DNA of 64,000 nucleotides. Origin: Rodentolepis nana. Taxonomy: Eukaryota; Platyhelminthes; Cestoda; Cyclophyllidea; Hymenolepididae. The DNA lies in assembly GCA_900617975.1 (NCBI GenBank), contig UZAE01012041.1, positions 1 through 64,000 on the forward strand, read 5' to 3'. The notes below the pieces were generated by a model, which did no database searches, had not been told where the DNA came from, and worked only from the letters and a program-made list of their open reading frames with translations. The stretch's first letter is position 1; every line of letters begins with the position of its first letter. Below are positions 60,801 through 62,847 of this stretch, one piece after another. Position numbers and translations under genes: made by a program.

Positions 60801-62847
60801 TTAAAATAGAATTTTATTTGTTTCTTAAATGTAATTCAAATTTTCACAGGCTTGTAAATCCACATTAATTTAACGAACTATATTATTTGCCATTTGTTTT
60901 AAGCGGTTATGATTTACTTTATCTTTGTTTAAATTTTAGCTTTAAATGAGTCTGCAAGAAAGAGGCTGTGTGAGGGGTTGTTTGGGCAAAAACTTATAAA
61001 TTCGTATCCTCCAATCGGCATGAAATTCCCAAGTACTTCGAATTGTAAAAAAGCAACGAAGCATTTTTTCAGAGTTTCATTAAGAAGAAAAATTCCAAAT
61101 TTTATTGGAGACATATGTTCAAATATGACACCTCGTAAGTATACGTCGGTTTGATCGAATAGTATAAAGTCTAGTGTCATTATTATCGCTTTTAAACCTA
61201 AAAAGTAGCTACGTATAAAGAATGGTTCAATGAGATGTTTTCCAAAAAAGATCGCAAGTCTAATTCCTACCGCATGTGCACTTTGAAAGCGTTAATTAGA
61301 TGTTACCTTAATAAATAGACGCGCGAATCATTATAAATTTTCGTTTCAAATTCAATCATTTGACCTAAAATAACTTCTTAATCAACGTTAATAAGTGCTA
61401 GATATAGGAGAAGGGGGGATTAATTAGTTGGATCCACTAACGAAAATATCCACCAAATTCAAATCCATTTACTTGTCTGCTAACTTATTTACAGGATAAA
61501 TGATGTAAAATTTGGTATTAAGATAATTGGCCTACTAATTAGAAAAGCACTTGCTAATACCGACGTATCAATCTATTTCTTTTTAATTCCAAGTGCACGG
61601 TGACTGAACAGTACATTATAATTAAGTATCAAACTAGGATCAAGATGATTACAATTTAAAGTTCGAGCGATTGGGAGGGGTAATAAGAATATGTTCGACT
61701 TCCAGCAATTAATCTGCTATAACTTTTTTGTGATCTACTTAATCAATCAAAAAGTAATAGCGAATAAATATAAAGGTATATTTTTTAGTTTGGAAATTAA
61801 ATTGGCTGGATAACTATAAAATATTGAGTTTTAAACCTGAAATTAAATTAGGCTAGAAGGGATTATGGCTTTTCAAACTACAGGCCTTTCTTTCCCAAAT
61901 TAATCAATAATCGTTGAAGGACTATTTTTTATATGATTTTATAAATATATTTCTTGTTTCTCGTATTAAGTGGTTGAAAATGTATTAAAAATGAAAGAAA
62001 GTCGTTTGAGTGTTCGAAAATTAACAAGTAAAACTTCCTTCTGGAAGGATTATAACAAAAAATATAGATAAATAAGTGCATGATTCGTTTTGCTACCTTA
62101 TAATAAACTATTTATCCACATGGAAACCTAATTTAAAGAAATAAATGATTTCCTTACCGGTACGATTGTGACGGTTGCAGAGGAATCACTCGAATTCTCC
62201 TCCTCCTCCTCGTCCTCTATGTGTTGTCTTTCAGCATATTCCCTTTTCTGGTTCTTCTGTTCTGTCATTAAACTTGATGCCTCATTAGTAACTAAGTCAT
62301 CCTCCTTGACTTCCTCTTTGAATCTAAGTCTACGCTCTCGCCTTCTCAAATCATGATCGTAATCTGGTGGCTCAATAACCTCCTCTTCAAATCGTACTCG
62401 AATTGAAGAGAGTGTAGTGGGAGGTGGTGGAGGAGAAGCTTTAGGGGGTTCTGATGTCGAAATTCTCTCCCCTTTACGTCGCGTACCACGACAGCAGCAC
62501 CAACATCGCCGTGATTGATGATAATGTTCGTTGTTTTGTGGAGGAGAATCCGTTGTAGCCGAGTTTCCACAGCAGCATCGACAGCAAGGACAACATCCAT
62601 GGCAATATTTTATGAAAAACGTCGAGACAGATTTGTACAGGCGTTGAGGATTTTGTTGTTTTTGCGTACGCCCAGTTTCAGTTTTGATATTTAGGGAAGT
62701 GGAGGAAGAAGAGAAAGAATTTTGAGATTTAGAAGTGCTTCTAGAGGCGTGAAAAATCTTACGAAATCCACTGGAAAGAGTTCTACTCTTTCGGTACCCT
62801 CCCGTGTCATGACTATGGTAAATCTCTTGACTTGAACTCCTCTTCAT
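742..62847 (-). CDS. unc-89: UNC-89/obscurin-like giant muscle protein, whole gene span (3' end beyond window)
   Basis: This is the only gene I can assemble here. Order of domains: Cys-rich N-terminus, 145-residue repeats, SH3, DH, PH, linker, 10 Ig-like domains, 8 FN3, 2 Ig, start of a protein kinase. SH3-DH-PH followed by Ig domains and a terminal kinase is diagnostic of UNC-89/obscurin, which sits at the sarcomeric M-line, activates Rho-family GTPases and links myosin to the sarcoplasmic reticulum and to protein turnover. Coding segments in order: 62847-62158, 58434-58390, 41415-36537, 28270-28146, 27078-26765, 24965-24774, 24703-24637, 24564-24139, 21820-21671, 20013-19839, 18620-18423, 16669-16568, 16377-16303, 16229-12072, 12001-11328, 11258-11059, 10139-10011, 9938-9766, 9687-7854, 6485-6100, 5742-5401, 5324-4989, 4915-4862, 2678-2526, 1926-1762, 1289-945, 820-742. 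Intron phase agrees at every junction, about 5,490 codons in total. The segment from 28270 leftward is solid. The first three segments are attached by phase and ORF quality only. Confidence 0.85.
945..1289 (-). CDS. unc-89: unc-89 exon: Ig12, just before the kinase
   Basis: Acceptor TAAACTCCAG|AT and donor GAAG|GTGAGA, phase 1 at both ends. APVITEVPMPIITLPVHYTL, the LLPCCVDAVPPAKITWTRDS core and FQDAGLYTMIAENPAGRAQT give a complete I-set Ig. The usual Y-x-C is Y-x-M, so the second cysteine is missing. A 15-residue acidic loop (SDWSADEDEMELGEL) is inserted. An Ig placed here matches the Ig/FN3-kinase arrangement of UNC-89. Confidence 0.87.
1290..2525 (-). other. Two introns around the second Ig11 exon
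   Basis: 1290-1761 and 1927-2525 are AT-rich introns on either side of the exon 1762-1926. I see no repeat or additional exon in them. Confidence 0.7.
1762..1926 (-). CDS. unc-89: unc-89 exon: second half of Ig11
   Basis: Acceptor TTTTTCTTCCAG|AA and donor GCCG|GTAAGT, phase 1 at both ends. It encodes HEQFPSGYFQHVTGGGKSAQ, LRLFDLDERDFGTYTCKAVN and AYGSVDKEFRVV, with the D-x-G-x-Y-x-C and N-x-x-G signatures of an I-set domain. Confidence 0.87.
2526..2678 (-). CDS. unc-89: unc-89 exon: first half of Ig11
   Basis: Acceptor GACTTTTTAG|TT and donor CCCA|GTAGGT, phase 1 at both ends. PPQFENPSTELIYVPTGGDL, then LRCTLSSYN and VQFIWSFNSQEIPNLP, form the first half of an I-set Ig (cysteine and core Trp). 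The open frame continues past the donor, but the added peptide does not fit an Ig, whereas splicing to 1926 completes the fold. Confidence 0.82.
3361..3692 (-). mobile_element. SINE-like retroposon, copy B, reverse orientation with doubled 5' head
   Basis: The only full-length copy in the same sense as the gene. Its tail lies at 3361-3385 and its body runs to 3606. The 5' head (ttgcccagggtgcacc, acgtggaggtaagtct) is present twice, at 3607-3641 and 3649-3683. It opens the head-only array that follows. Confidence 0.8.
3607..3975 (-). repeat. Array of six head-only fragments of the retroposon
   Basis: The unit cccagggtgcaccacgtgga plus ggtaagtctat occurs at about 3612, 3653, 3732, 3812, 3852 and 3935, all in one orientation. 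Spacings of about 40, 80, 80, 40 and 83 bp look like multiples of one ~40-bp step. A tail fragment in the opposite orientation (about 3690-3724) is embedded, so the array is a mosaic and not plain insertions. Confidence 0.85.
4057..4358 (+). mobile_element. SINE-like retroposon, copy C
   Basis: Body from ggtgcaccctgggcaacg to aaataaataaatg. The first ~22 bp of the head are deleted (ggggtg is followed directly by gtgcaccc). It faces the head array back-to-back in the intron 4861-2679 and lies antisense to unc-89. Confidence 0.85.
4862..4915 (-). CDS. unc-89: unc-89 small Ser-rich linker exon
   Basis: 54 nt between acceptor ATGTGAACCAG|GT and donor TCCA|GTAAGT, phase 1 at both ends. It encodes RASRSLSNYGSSNSSYDS. 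It was found only by phase matching between the last FN3 and the following Ig. Both splice sites are good, and the exon is skippable. With no domain to recognise, confidence is moderate. Confidence 0.6.
4989..5324 (-). CDS. unc-89: unc-89 exon: eighth FN3 domain
   Basis: Acceptor GTAATTTTAG|TG and donor GGAC|GTAAGT, phase 1 at both ends. PPELKWQTPRVYSLTQ has the core Trp, TYEVQVRHIGG the C strand, and LDPTQEYALRVVAVTNFGRG the F-G hairpin, making a typical FN3. It is followed by a basic tail (SQQTRKRRSRAG) before a short Ser-rich exon. Confidence 0.87.
5401..5742 (-). CDS. unc-89: unc-89 exon: seventh FN3-like domain
   Basis: Acceptor TCTATTTTAG|CC and donor AGTTG|GTAGGT, phase 1 at both ends. 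AELAPDLSYQKVHVDVNKVD opens the domain. The end (PLIPYSFRIVGRNQFGAGLP) shows the FN3 F and G strands with the typical N-x-x-G turn. The first half is weak for the family: the B-strand Trp is not obvious, so this is a divergent FN3. Confidence 0.82.
6100..6485 (-). CDS. unc-89: unc-89 exon: sixth FN3 domain
   Basis: Acceptor TGTCCTCTCTAG|A (phase 2), donor TCTG|GTACGT (phase 1). ALIIAPQSVFLRWRLGDEA begins an FN3 fold; VRYCVERRDGFSSDWYPV and YGNEYRVIALLNGQPCAPS supply the later strands. A Ser/Asp-rich loop (SRVPSTSDSPSRMGDSGYED) enlarges the B-C region. The completed codon at the junction with 7854 gives the peptide LTDLQECVEDL. Confidence 0.85.
6964..7290 (+). mobile_element. SINE-like retroposon, copy D
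   Basis: Full-length copy from gtgtgcgatagacttacc to the (AAAT)n tail, in the intron between the fifth and sixth FN3 exons. Flanked by GAATAAA at 6957-6963 and 7293-7299, a decayed target duplication. Antisense to the gene. Confidence 0.85.
7854..9687 (-). CDS. unc-89: unc-89 exon: five FN3 domains
   Basis: Acceptor CCTATTTTAG|GT (phase 1). Five fibronectin type III domains follow one another: start PDGLMLESSTPTDLTICWSP; then MITWTDPPGSRDGNISYIVE; a divergent, longer one with AGLMLHWKEAYLPEYCDAC; one with ISLKWEESLHTSDG; and VRLDWSPCGQTEGEQ. Most keep the B-strand Trp, the Y-x-V-E strand and the L-x-P/Y-x-x-R-V core. The third has a Cys-rich insertion. The frame runs into TAA, but that TAA is part of a good donor (GGA|GTAAGC), and the splice to 6485 is in phase, so I treat the exon as internal. 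Reading through the donor would give an FN3-ended isoform. Confidence 0.88.
9766..9938 (-). CDS. unc-89: unc-89 exon: second half of Ig10
   Basis: Acceptor TTTGTAACACAG|G (phase 2), donor GATG|GTAAGA (phase 1). NTSTLKILSVEPKDRGVYIC, then SAVNELGKSQTTANVTV, holds the D-x-G-x-Y-x-C signature and closes the canonical I-set domain. The next exon starts the FN3 array. Confidence 0.88.
10011..10139 (-). CDS. unc-89: unc-89 exon: first half of Ig10
   Basis: Acceptor CCTTTTCAAG|T and donor TTCTG|GTAAGG, phase 2 at both ends. The protein RAVSVVDGIAPMFTRKLADV, then SGDSVELTCRVVGDPIPHFFW, is a classic I-set Ig N-terminal half with the first cysteine and the core Trp split over the intron. It was too short to show as a long reading frame and was found by frame continuity. 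Confidence 0.85.
10140..11058 (-). other. Intron between Ig9 and Ig10
   Basis: Unusually G+C-rich in 10,190-10,660 compared with other introns. It contains the CCAAT/CACGTGAC patch and a stretch around 10,408-10,475 that faintly recalls a tRNA-type sequence (gtgcgagccgttaggtac, gggctcagactcc). No coding exon is seen. Confidence 0.6.
10225..10255 (-). promoter_or_regulatory. CCAAT plus CACGTGAC patch between Ig9 and Ig10
   Basis: ATTGG at 10229-10233 and CACGTGAC at 10241-10248, 7 bp apart, within a G+C-richer stretch of the 919-bp intron. It could drive a C-terminal form (Ig10, FN3s, kinase), comparable to the short kinase forms known from nematode unc-89. Inference only. Confidence 0.3.
11059..11258 (-). 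CDS. unc-89: unc-89 exon: second half of Ig9
   Basis: Acceptor GATTTTTACAG|CCC (phase 0), donor AAACG|GTAAGT (phase 2). PTRTSEYVVWDSGNYFALTI and the tail LGEYKLKLISDSSTATPLS complete the Ig domain started in the previous exon. The short continuation (GKADFESTQFDTSK) leads into the next Ig. Confidence 0.82.
11328..12001 (-). CDS. unc-89: unc-89 exon: one Ig domain, acidic linker, first half of next Ig
   Basis: Acceptor TTTGTGACAG|AA (phase 1), donor ATTGAA|GTGAGT (phase 0). An Ig-like domain is seen at ACEGQPLSLIADLNVPP to DDVGFYSVAYNP, with the core Trp in VSWSRNGVPL. An acidic linker follows (EEPLAEEEDEEGYG). The second Ig begins at PPVFTKELPTEIRVSEGDTI and breaks off after PIWSVNGHTIE, to be completed in the next exon. 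Confidence 0.85.
12072..16229 (-). CDS. unc-89: unc-89 giant exon: seven Ig-like domains with Lys-rich KPKKKKS linkers
   Basis: Acceptor CTCCATTTTAG|AA, donor ATTA|GTGAGT; 4,158 nt without an intron, phase 1 at both ends. Domains in order: Ig at about 15,885-16,165 (W in TEWTFNG, closing GRYECTL); Ig at 15,260-15,510 (IVWTLDGRKI, SGEYTLW); four near-identical Ig-like modules with LWWTKNGK and RVKRGFKNQET at about 14,740-15,070, 13,900-14,220, 13,365-13,685 and 12,680-13,000; and a seventh at 12,075-12,360 (SVEWTLNGQPV, DSGDYELS). The four repeated modules have Thr/Lys instead of the second Ig cysteine, so they are I-set-like but not disulphide-bonded. Linkers are rich in Lys/Glu and carry the motif KPKKKKS[IRT]DE. 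This corresponds in place to the KSP-rich insert of nematode UNC-89. Such regions are thought to act as elastic or phosphorylatable spacers. Confidence 0.9.
12680..15070 (-). repeat. unc-89: Four tandem Ig-like LWWTKNGK modules with charged spacers
   Basis: Four copies of a ~106-residue module; the LWWTK codons fall near 14,970, 14,130, 13,593 and 12,910. Shared features: DSRQLK, LWWTKNGK, DVDG, [KR]xxKST, K-S-T-D-V, EDAATYVL, GEPR[VI]KRGFK, QETxYA. The spacers differ in length (about 175, 75 and 120 residues) and in Lys content. The module itself is far better conserved than the spacers. Confidence 0.9.
16303..16377 (-). CDS. unc-89: unc-89 short linker exon
   Basis: 75 nt between acceptor TGTGCTCAG|AT and donor CCATTG|GTTAGT, phase 1 at both ends. 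It encodes DSVNTLDGVTNPFMEQ, IPEQDVNTI. Being symmetric in phase, like its two neighbours, it can be skipped without shifting the frame, so alternative splicing of the linker is possible. Confidence 0.68.
16568..16669 (-). CDS. unc-89: unc-89 linker exon with tandem NAGNAG acceptor
   Basis: 102 nt, phase 1 at both ends, donor ATTG|GTACGT. It encodes AGDDESSLTYYSAEGSIMQL and PKQDKPRPDSMLSI, a flexible Ser/Asp/Pro linker. The acceptor reads AATCAGCAG, so either AG keeps frame and use of the second would drop one Ala codon. Confidence 0.7.
16670..18422 (-). other. 1.75-kb intron
   Basis: AT-rich. A run of ten C at 17883-17892 is the only landmark. A plus-strand frame at 18134-18361 has no coding character and lies inside the intron. 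Confidence 0.65.
18423..18620 (-). CDS. unc-89: unc-89 linker exon after the PH domain
   Basis: Acceptor CCTATTTTAG|GC and donor CTAGAG|GTCAGT, phase 1 at both ends. The protein reads GIVDTIVDEALVKAHQAAVEE, then VSTVDDIPAEAIDVVNEAYYDVD. It is helical, acidic and of no recognised family. It resembles the alanine/valine-rich acidic linkers that join PH to the Ig arrays in invertebrate UNC-89. A CpG-rich patch with CCAAT and ACGTCAC lies 250-350 bp upstream. Confidence 0.75.
18860..18975 (-). promoter_or_regulatory. Candidate internal promoter before the post-PH linker exons
   Basis: CCAAT at 18911-18915 and CACGTCACGC at 18941-18950 in a CpG-rich patch. On the gene strand a consensus donor AAAT|GTAAGT lies at 18801-18795, which could end an untranslated exon spliced to 18620. 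Such a promoter would give a form without SH3-DH-PH that begins in the linker and Ig array. Confidence 0.35.
19839..20013 (-). CDS. unc-89: unc-89 PH domain, second half
   Basis: Acceptor TTCTTAATAG|TTG (phase 0), donor AAAG|GTAGGT (phase 1). The peptide has the strands ENVRLRTDG, NFELWDISYP, KCVYTIIPTSP and ends with the C-terminal helix containing the invariant PH tryptophan in QLAWIQDIERAMKDK. This closes the PH domain begun in the previous exon. Confidence 0.85.
21671..21820 (-). CDS. unc-89: unc-89 PH domain, first half
   Basis: Acceptor CTTAATTCTAG|ACC and donor CTGCCG|GTAAGA, 50 codons, phase 0 at both ends. TQEGFLLLDRNSLLFIQKV and the run into EILWKLP give the first beta strands of a pleckstrin-homology domain, placed right after the DH domain as in all obscurin/UNC-89 and Dbl-type exchange factors. 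PH domains there bind phosphoinositides or steer the GTPase. Confidence 0.82.
21821..24138 (-). other. 2.3-kb intron between DH and PH exons
   Basis: Contains retroposon copy E with its target duplication (22092-22435). The rest is AT-rich with no recognised feature. Confidence 0.7.
22106..22421 (+). mobile_element. SINE-like retroposon, copy E, with perfect 14-bp target duplication
   Basis: TATTTCAGGACTGT occurs at 22092-22105 and again at 22422-22435, directly bordering the element. This fixes its ends (5' ggagtgtgcgatagac, 3' gaaataaa) and shows target-primed insertion by an L1-type non-LTR machinery. It lies in the intron between the DH and PH exons. On the gene strand it offers CAG|GCG at 22405 and GAG|GTAAGT at 22126. 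Confidence 0.92.
24139..24564 (-). CDS. unc-89: unc-89 DH domain, main part, with non-canonical CR3
   Basis: Acceptor TTCAATTTCAG|GAA and donor AGAATG|GTAATT enclose 142 codons, phase 0 at both ends. It starts ESQWAEYSAYLYYLNQW, a DH helix. The region YAQHLLEYLFAPKTHLSAYEHLLSSMARYS aligns with DH conserved region 3, followed by LEEAITVLKQIQRRTSEAL, the last long helix. In ordinary DH domains CR3 contains P-V-Q-R-I-x-R-Y; here the QR pair is replaced by K-T-H. Nematode UNC-89 is also divergent here as far as I recall. GEF activity or specificity may therefore differ. An insert rich in Asp/Glu/Gly (ENDGEEG) lies before CR3. Confidence 0.85.
24637..24703 (-). CDS. unc-89: unc-89 DH domain, small middle exon
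   Basis: A 67-nt exon between acceptor TTTGTTTCAG|T and donor CAAAAT|GTACGC. The frame reads SSLLKFQACIVDPLQAANCFTQN and continues the helical DH domain. It enters in phase 2 and leaves in phase 0, exactly as the flanking exons require. Confidence 0.78.
24774..24965 (-). CDS. unc-89: unc-89 DH (RhoGEF) domain, first part
   Basis: Acceptor ACATTCCAG|G completes a codon begun in the SH3 exon (phase 2), and donor GAAAG|GTTTGT is phase 2. The translation starts HALTDLAEEEEGYQFRIKTL, with the Glu-rich first conserved helix of Dbl-homology domains (E-E-x-x-Y pattern). It continues through FLKRLEG and ends at AHIDNILELSER, which matches the second helix (N-I-x-x-I/L). Together with the next two exons it forms one DH domain, which normally catalyses GDP release on Rho-type GTPases. 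Confidence 0.82.
24966..28145 (-). other. Introns around the SH3 exon
   Basis: 24966-26764 (1.8 kb) and 27079-28145 (1.07 kb). Only short shadow frames; no repeat or RNA gene seen. Confidence 0.65.
26765..27078 (-). CDS. unc-89: unc-89 SH3-domain exon
   Basis: Acceptor CTTCAAAAG|AGA (phase 0), donor AGAAG|GTAGCT (phase 2). The protein reads RDKPERRRYYASFDVEADK..., then ELMSVEEDEVVERLDADN, then DRWVVEA and GRLAAVCLLEKP. This is an SH3 fold: the first strand at ASFDVEA, the ELxxxEED diverging turn, the conserved Trp in DRWVV, and a closing strand at GRLAAVCLLE. The canonical ALYDY and SNYV motifs are replaced, as also happens in nematode UNC-89. The position immediately before the DH domain fits the family. 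The tail (REKFREEVLTISNKQHEC) links to the DH domain. Confidence 0.82.
28146..28270 (-). CDS. unc-89: unc-89 exon with likely canonical start (MSEVRRHS...)
   Basis: Acceptor TTTTCTAG|TT and donor GAA|GTAAGT delimit 125 nt. The frame contains ATG at 28256-28254 starting MSEVRRHSIQLRRLSS, a basic Ser/Arg-rich leader placed directly before the SH3 exon, as expected for the N-terminus of UNC-89. The exon also carries two in-phase nucleotides before the ATG, so it can be internal (joined to 36537) or a first coding exon driven by the promoter-like patch at 33.6-33.8 kb. It ends in phase 0 and joins the SH3 exon cleanly. Confidence 0.75.
28271..36536 (-). other. 8.3-kb intron or intergenic gap before the canonical start exon
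   Basis: AT-rich with many short open frames and none with exon-like features, apart from the CpG-richer promoter-like patch at 33,547-33,800. A G9 tract lies at 32760-32768. If the repeat exon belongs to another gene, the gene boundary must lie here. Confidence 0.55.
33547..33800 (-). promoter_or_regulatory. Candidate internal promoter and untranslated first exon of the canonical UNC-89 form
   Basis: CpG-richer patch with CCAAT on the gene strand (ATTGG 33676-33680) and a near-consensus CRE, TGACGTGA, at 33696-33703. Downstream on the gene strand is a G+C-rich stretch ending in TTAA|GTGAGC at 33547, a possible donor of a noncoding exon. The next gene exon (28270) carries ATG 28256, the start of MSEVRR. 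Inference only. Confidence 0.4.
36537..41415 (-). CDS. Large exon: acidic N-terminal extension with five 144/145-residue tandem repeats
   Basis: Acceptor CCTTTTAG|ACT (phase 0) opens a 4,879-nt reading frame that ends at donor CAAG|GTATGT (phase 1). It starts with a short coiled coil, then a long acidic Ser/Glu/Gln-rich and probably disordered chain. About residues 330-1070 of the exon are five tandem repeats of 144/145 residues, each with the motif LPDSLLECAQENTKK followed by DICLSP. Five scattered copies of a QAGxSExxSxF motif frame the array. A VRF motif (SVRFNDTEE) lies near 40,620-40,635. No enzymatic domain is recognised. Phase 1 at its 3' end matches the next exon at 28270, 8.3 kb away. 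It may be a flatworm-specific N-terminus of UNC-89 or a separate upstream gene; no polyadenylation signal is evident just after the frame. Confidence 0.75.
38190..40390 (-). repeat. Five tandem 432/435-bp coding repeats
   Basis: Landmark CCCAAG(T/T/T/T/C)... recurs at 40241, 39806, 39374, 38939 and 38507, i.e. steps of 435, 432, 435 and 432 bp (145 or 144 codons). Every step is a multiple of three and no copy is broken. Conserved core per unit: KSEYDQK, LCFNLG, QLPDSLLE, ENTKK, DICLSP, VEES, IPVDSE, EETIQKN. A partial unit precedes the first copy. Near-identity at the DNA level points to recent duplication or gene conversion under selection for an open frame. Confidence 0.93.
41740..41795 (-). 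promoter_or_regulatory. Candidate promoter patch upstream of the repeat exon
   Basis: CGACGTGA at 41746-41753 followed by an inverted pair CCAAT/ATTGG (41777-41787), in a CpG-rich island (gcggccg near 41712) about 350 bp upstream of the exon starting at 41415. A possible untranslated exon could end at TCT|GTGAGA near 41613. Confidence 0.35.
42973..43305 (+). mobile_element. SINE-like retroposon, copy F
   Basis: Full-length, flanked by TTTCGATCTATG (42961-42972) and TTTCAATCTATG (43306-43317), a 12-bp target duplication with one mismatch. It lies in the large intron right of the repeat exon, antisense to unc-89. Confidence 0.9.
43335..43620 (+). mobile_element. Rearranged fragment of the same retroposon
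   Basis: This stretch is element body with internal duplications: the segment ttcaaactaccatcacccca appears twice (about 43,355 and 43,396), and the cttccacagtactcacctc-like stretch also appears twice. It ends at cttgaagtcaac without a tail. It begins about 17 bp after the target duplication of copy F, so the two are probably one complex insertion. Confidence 0.75.
48599..48915 (+). mobile_element. SINE-like retroposon, copy G
   Basis: Starts ggggtgtgataaatttacc and ends gaaataaataaac. The 3' part lacks the acgcctgcc block (gataactacatttgaaat). The donor-like motif on the gene strand has decayed to GTAAAT. No clear target duplication, so this copy is older. Confidence 0.85.
49696..50019 (+). 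mobile_element. SINE-like retroposon, copy H
   Basis: Flanked by ATATTCTATCAA at 49684-49695 and 50020-50031, a perfect 12-bp target duplication. The 5' copy abuts a (TA)n run. Its head reads cttaccccatgtggagcacc, so the CCACGTGG palindrome is broken, but GTAAGT is kept on the gene strand. Confidence 0.92.
53150..53200 (-). promoter_or_regulatory. CCAAT plus CACGTG patch in the largest intron
   Basis: TCACGTGA at 53159-53166 and ATTGG at 53179-53183, 12 bp apart, inside a G+C-richer stretch (53,100-53,560). No exon is recognised just downstream on either strand, so a promoter role is weakly supported. Confidence 0.25.
55290..55580. repeat. Degenerate tandem repeat with (AT)n core, ~110-135-bp units
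   Basis: The block [tg]aagatc...tttcata-gat-attaat--agttttt...aacatcaata(ta)n recurs: aagatc at about 55,299, 55,433 and 55,542, and aacatcaatat at 55,384 and 55,511. The first unit carries a long (AT)n run, the second a shorter ATATATGTATATATG stretch, and the third is partial. Confidence 0.65.
58390..58434 (-). CDS. Probable 15-codon coiled-coil microexon
   Basis: Acceptor TTTTCGCCTCAG and donor TTG|GTAGAT bound 45 nt that read CTLHKLENVIMEREL in phase 0 at both ends, matching the phase-0 donor of the exon to its right and the phase-0 acceptor at 41415. Spliced to that next exon (TINLLKARLSELEEQE), the residues form an unbroken heptad series, a = L, I, I, L and d = L, R, L, L, right across the junction. 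The exon is too short to recognise on its own and the donor is only moderate, so the shared heptad register is the main support. Confidence 0.45.
58435..62157 (-). other. 3.7-kb intron between first exon and microexon
   Basis: AT-rich with no repeat recognised. The open frame at 60929-61180 lacks splice sites in a useful phase and is not supported. Confidence 0.55.
62158..62847 (-). CDS. First coding exon: Cys-cluster, Pro-rich, VRF-motif N-terminus (230 codons)
   Basis: An open frame starts at ATG 62847-62845; an in-frame TGA lies four codons upstream, which fixes the start. It ends in phase 0 at donor CCG|GTAAGG. Seen in the protein: Ser/Thr/Arg-rich residues 1-60; a cysteine cluster at about 82-93 (CHGCCPCCRCCC) and a second at 115-119 (CWCCC); a proline run at 139-143; two similar basic-hydrophobic motifs, RVRFEEE (150-156) and RLRFKEE (173-179); and an acidic C-terminal stretch (EDEEEEENSSDSS). 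No known fold is recognised. Cys clusters next to basic residues are typical of palmitoylation or metal binding, and RVxF resembles a PP1 docking site; both are inferences. Assignment to unc-89 rests on the phase-0 donor and on the absence of any other downstream partner. It could instead belong to a separate gene. Confidence 0.65.
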
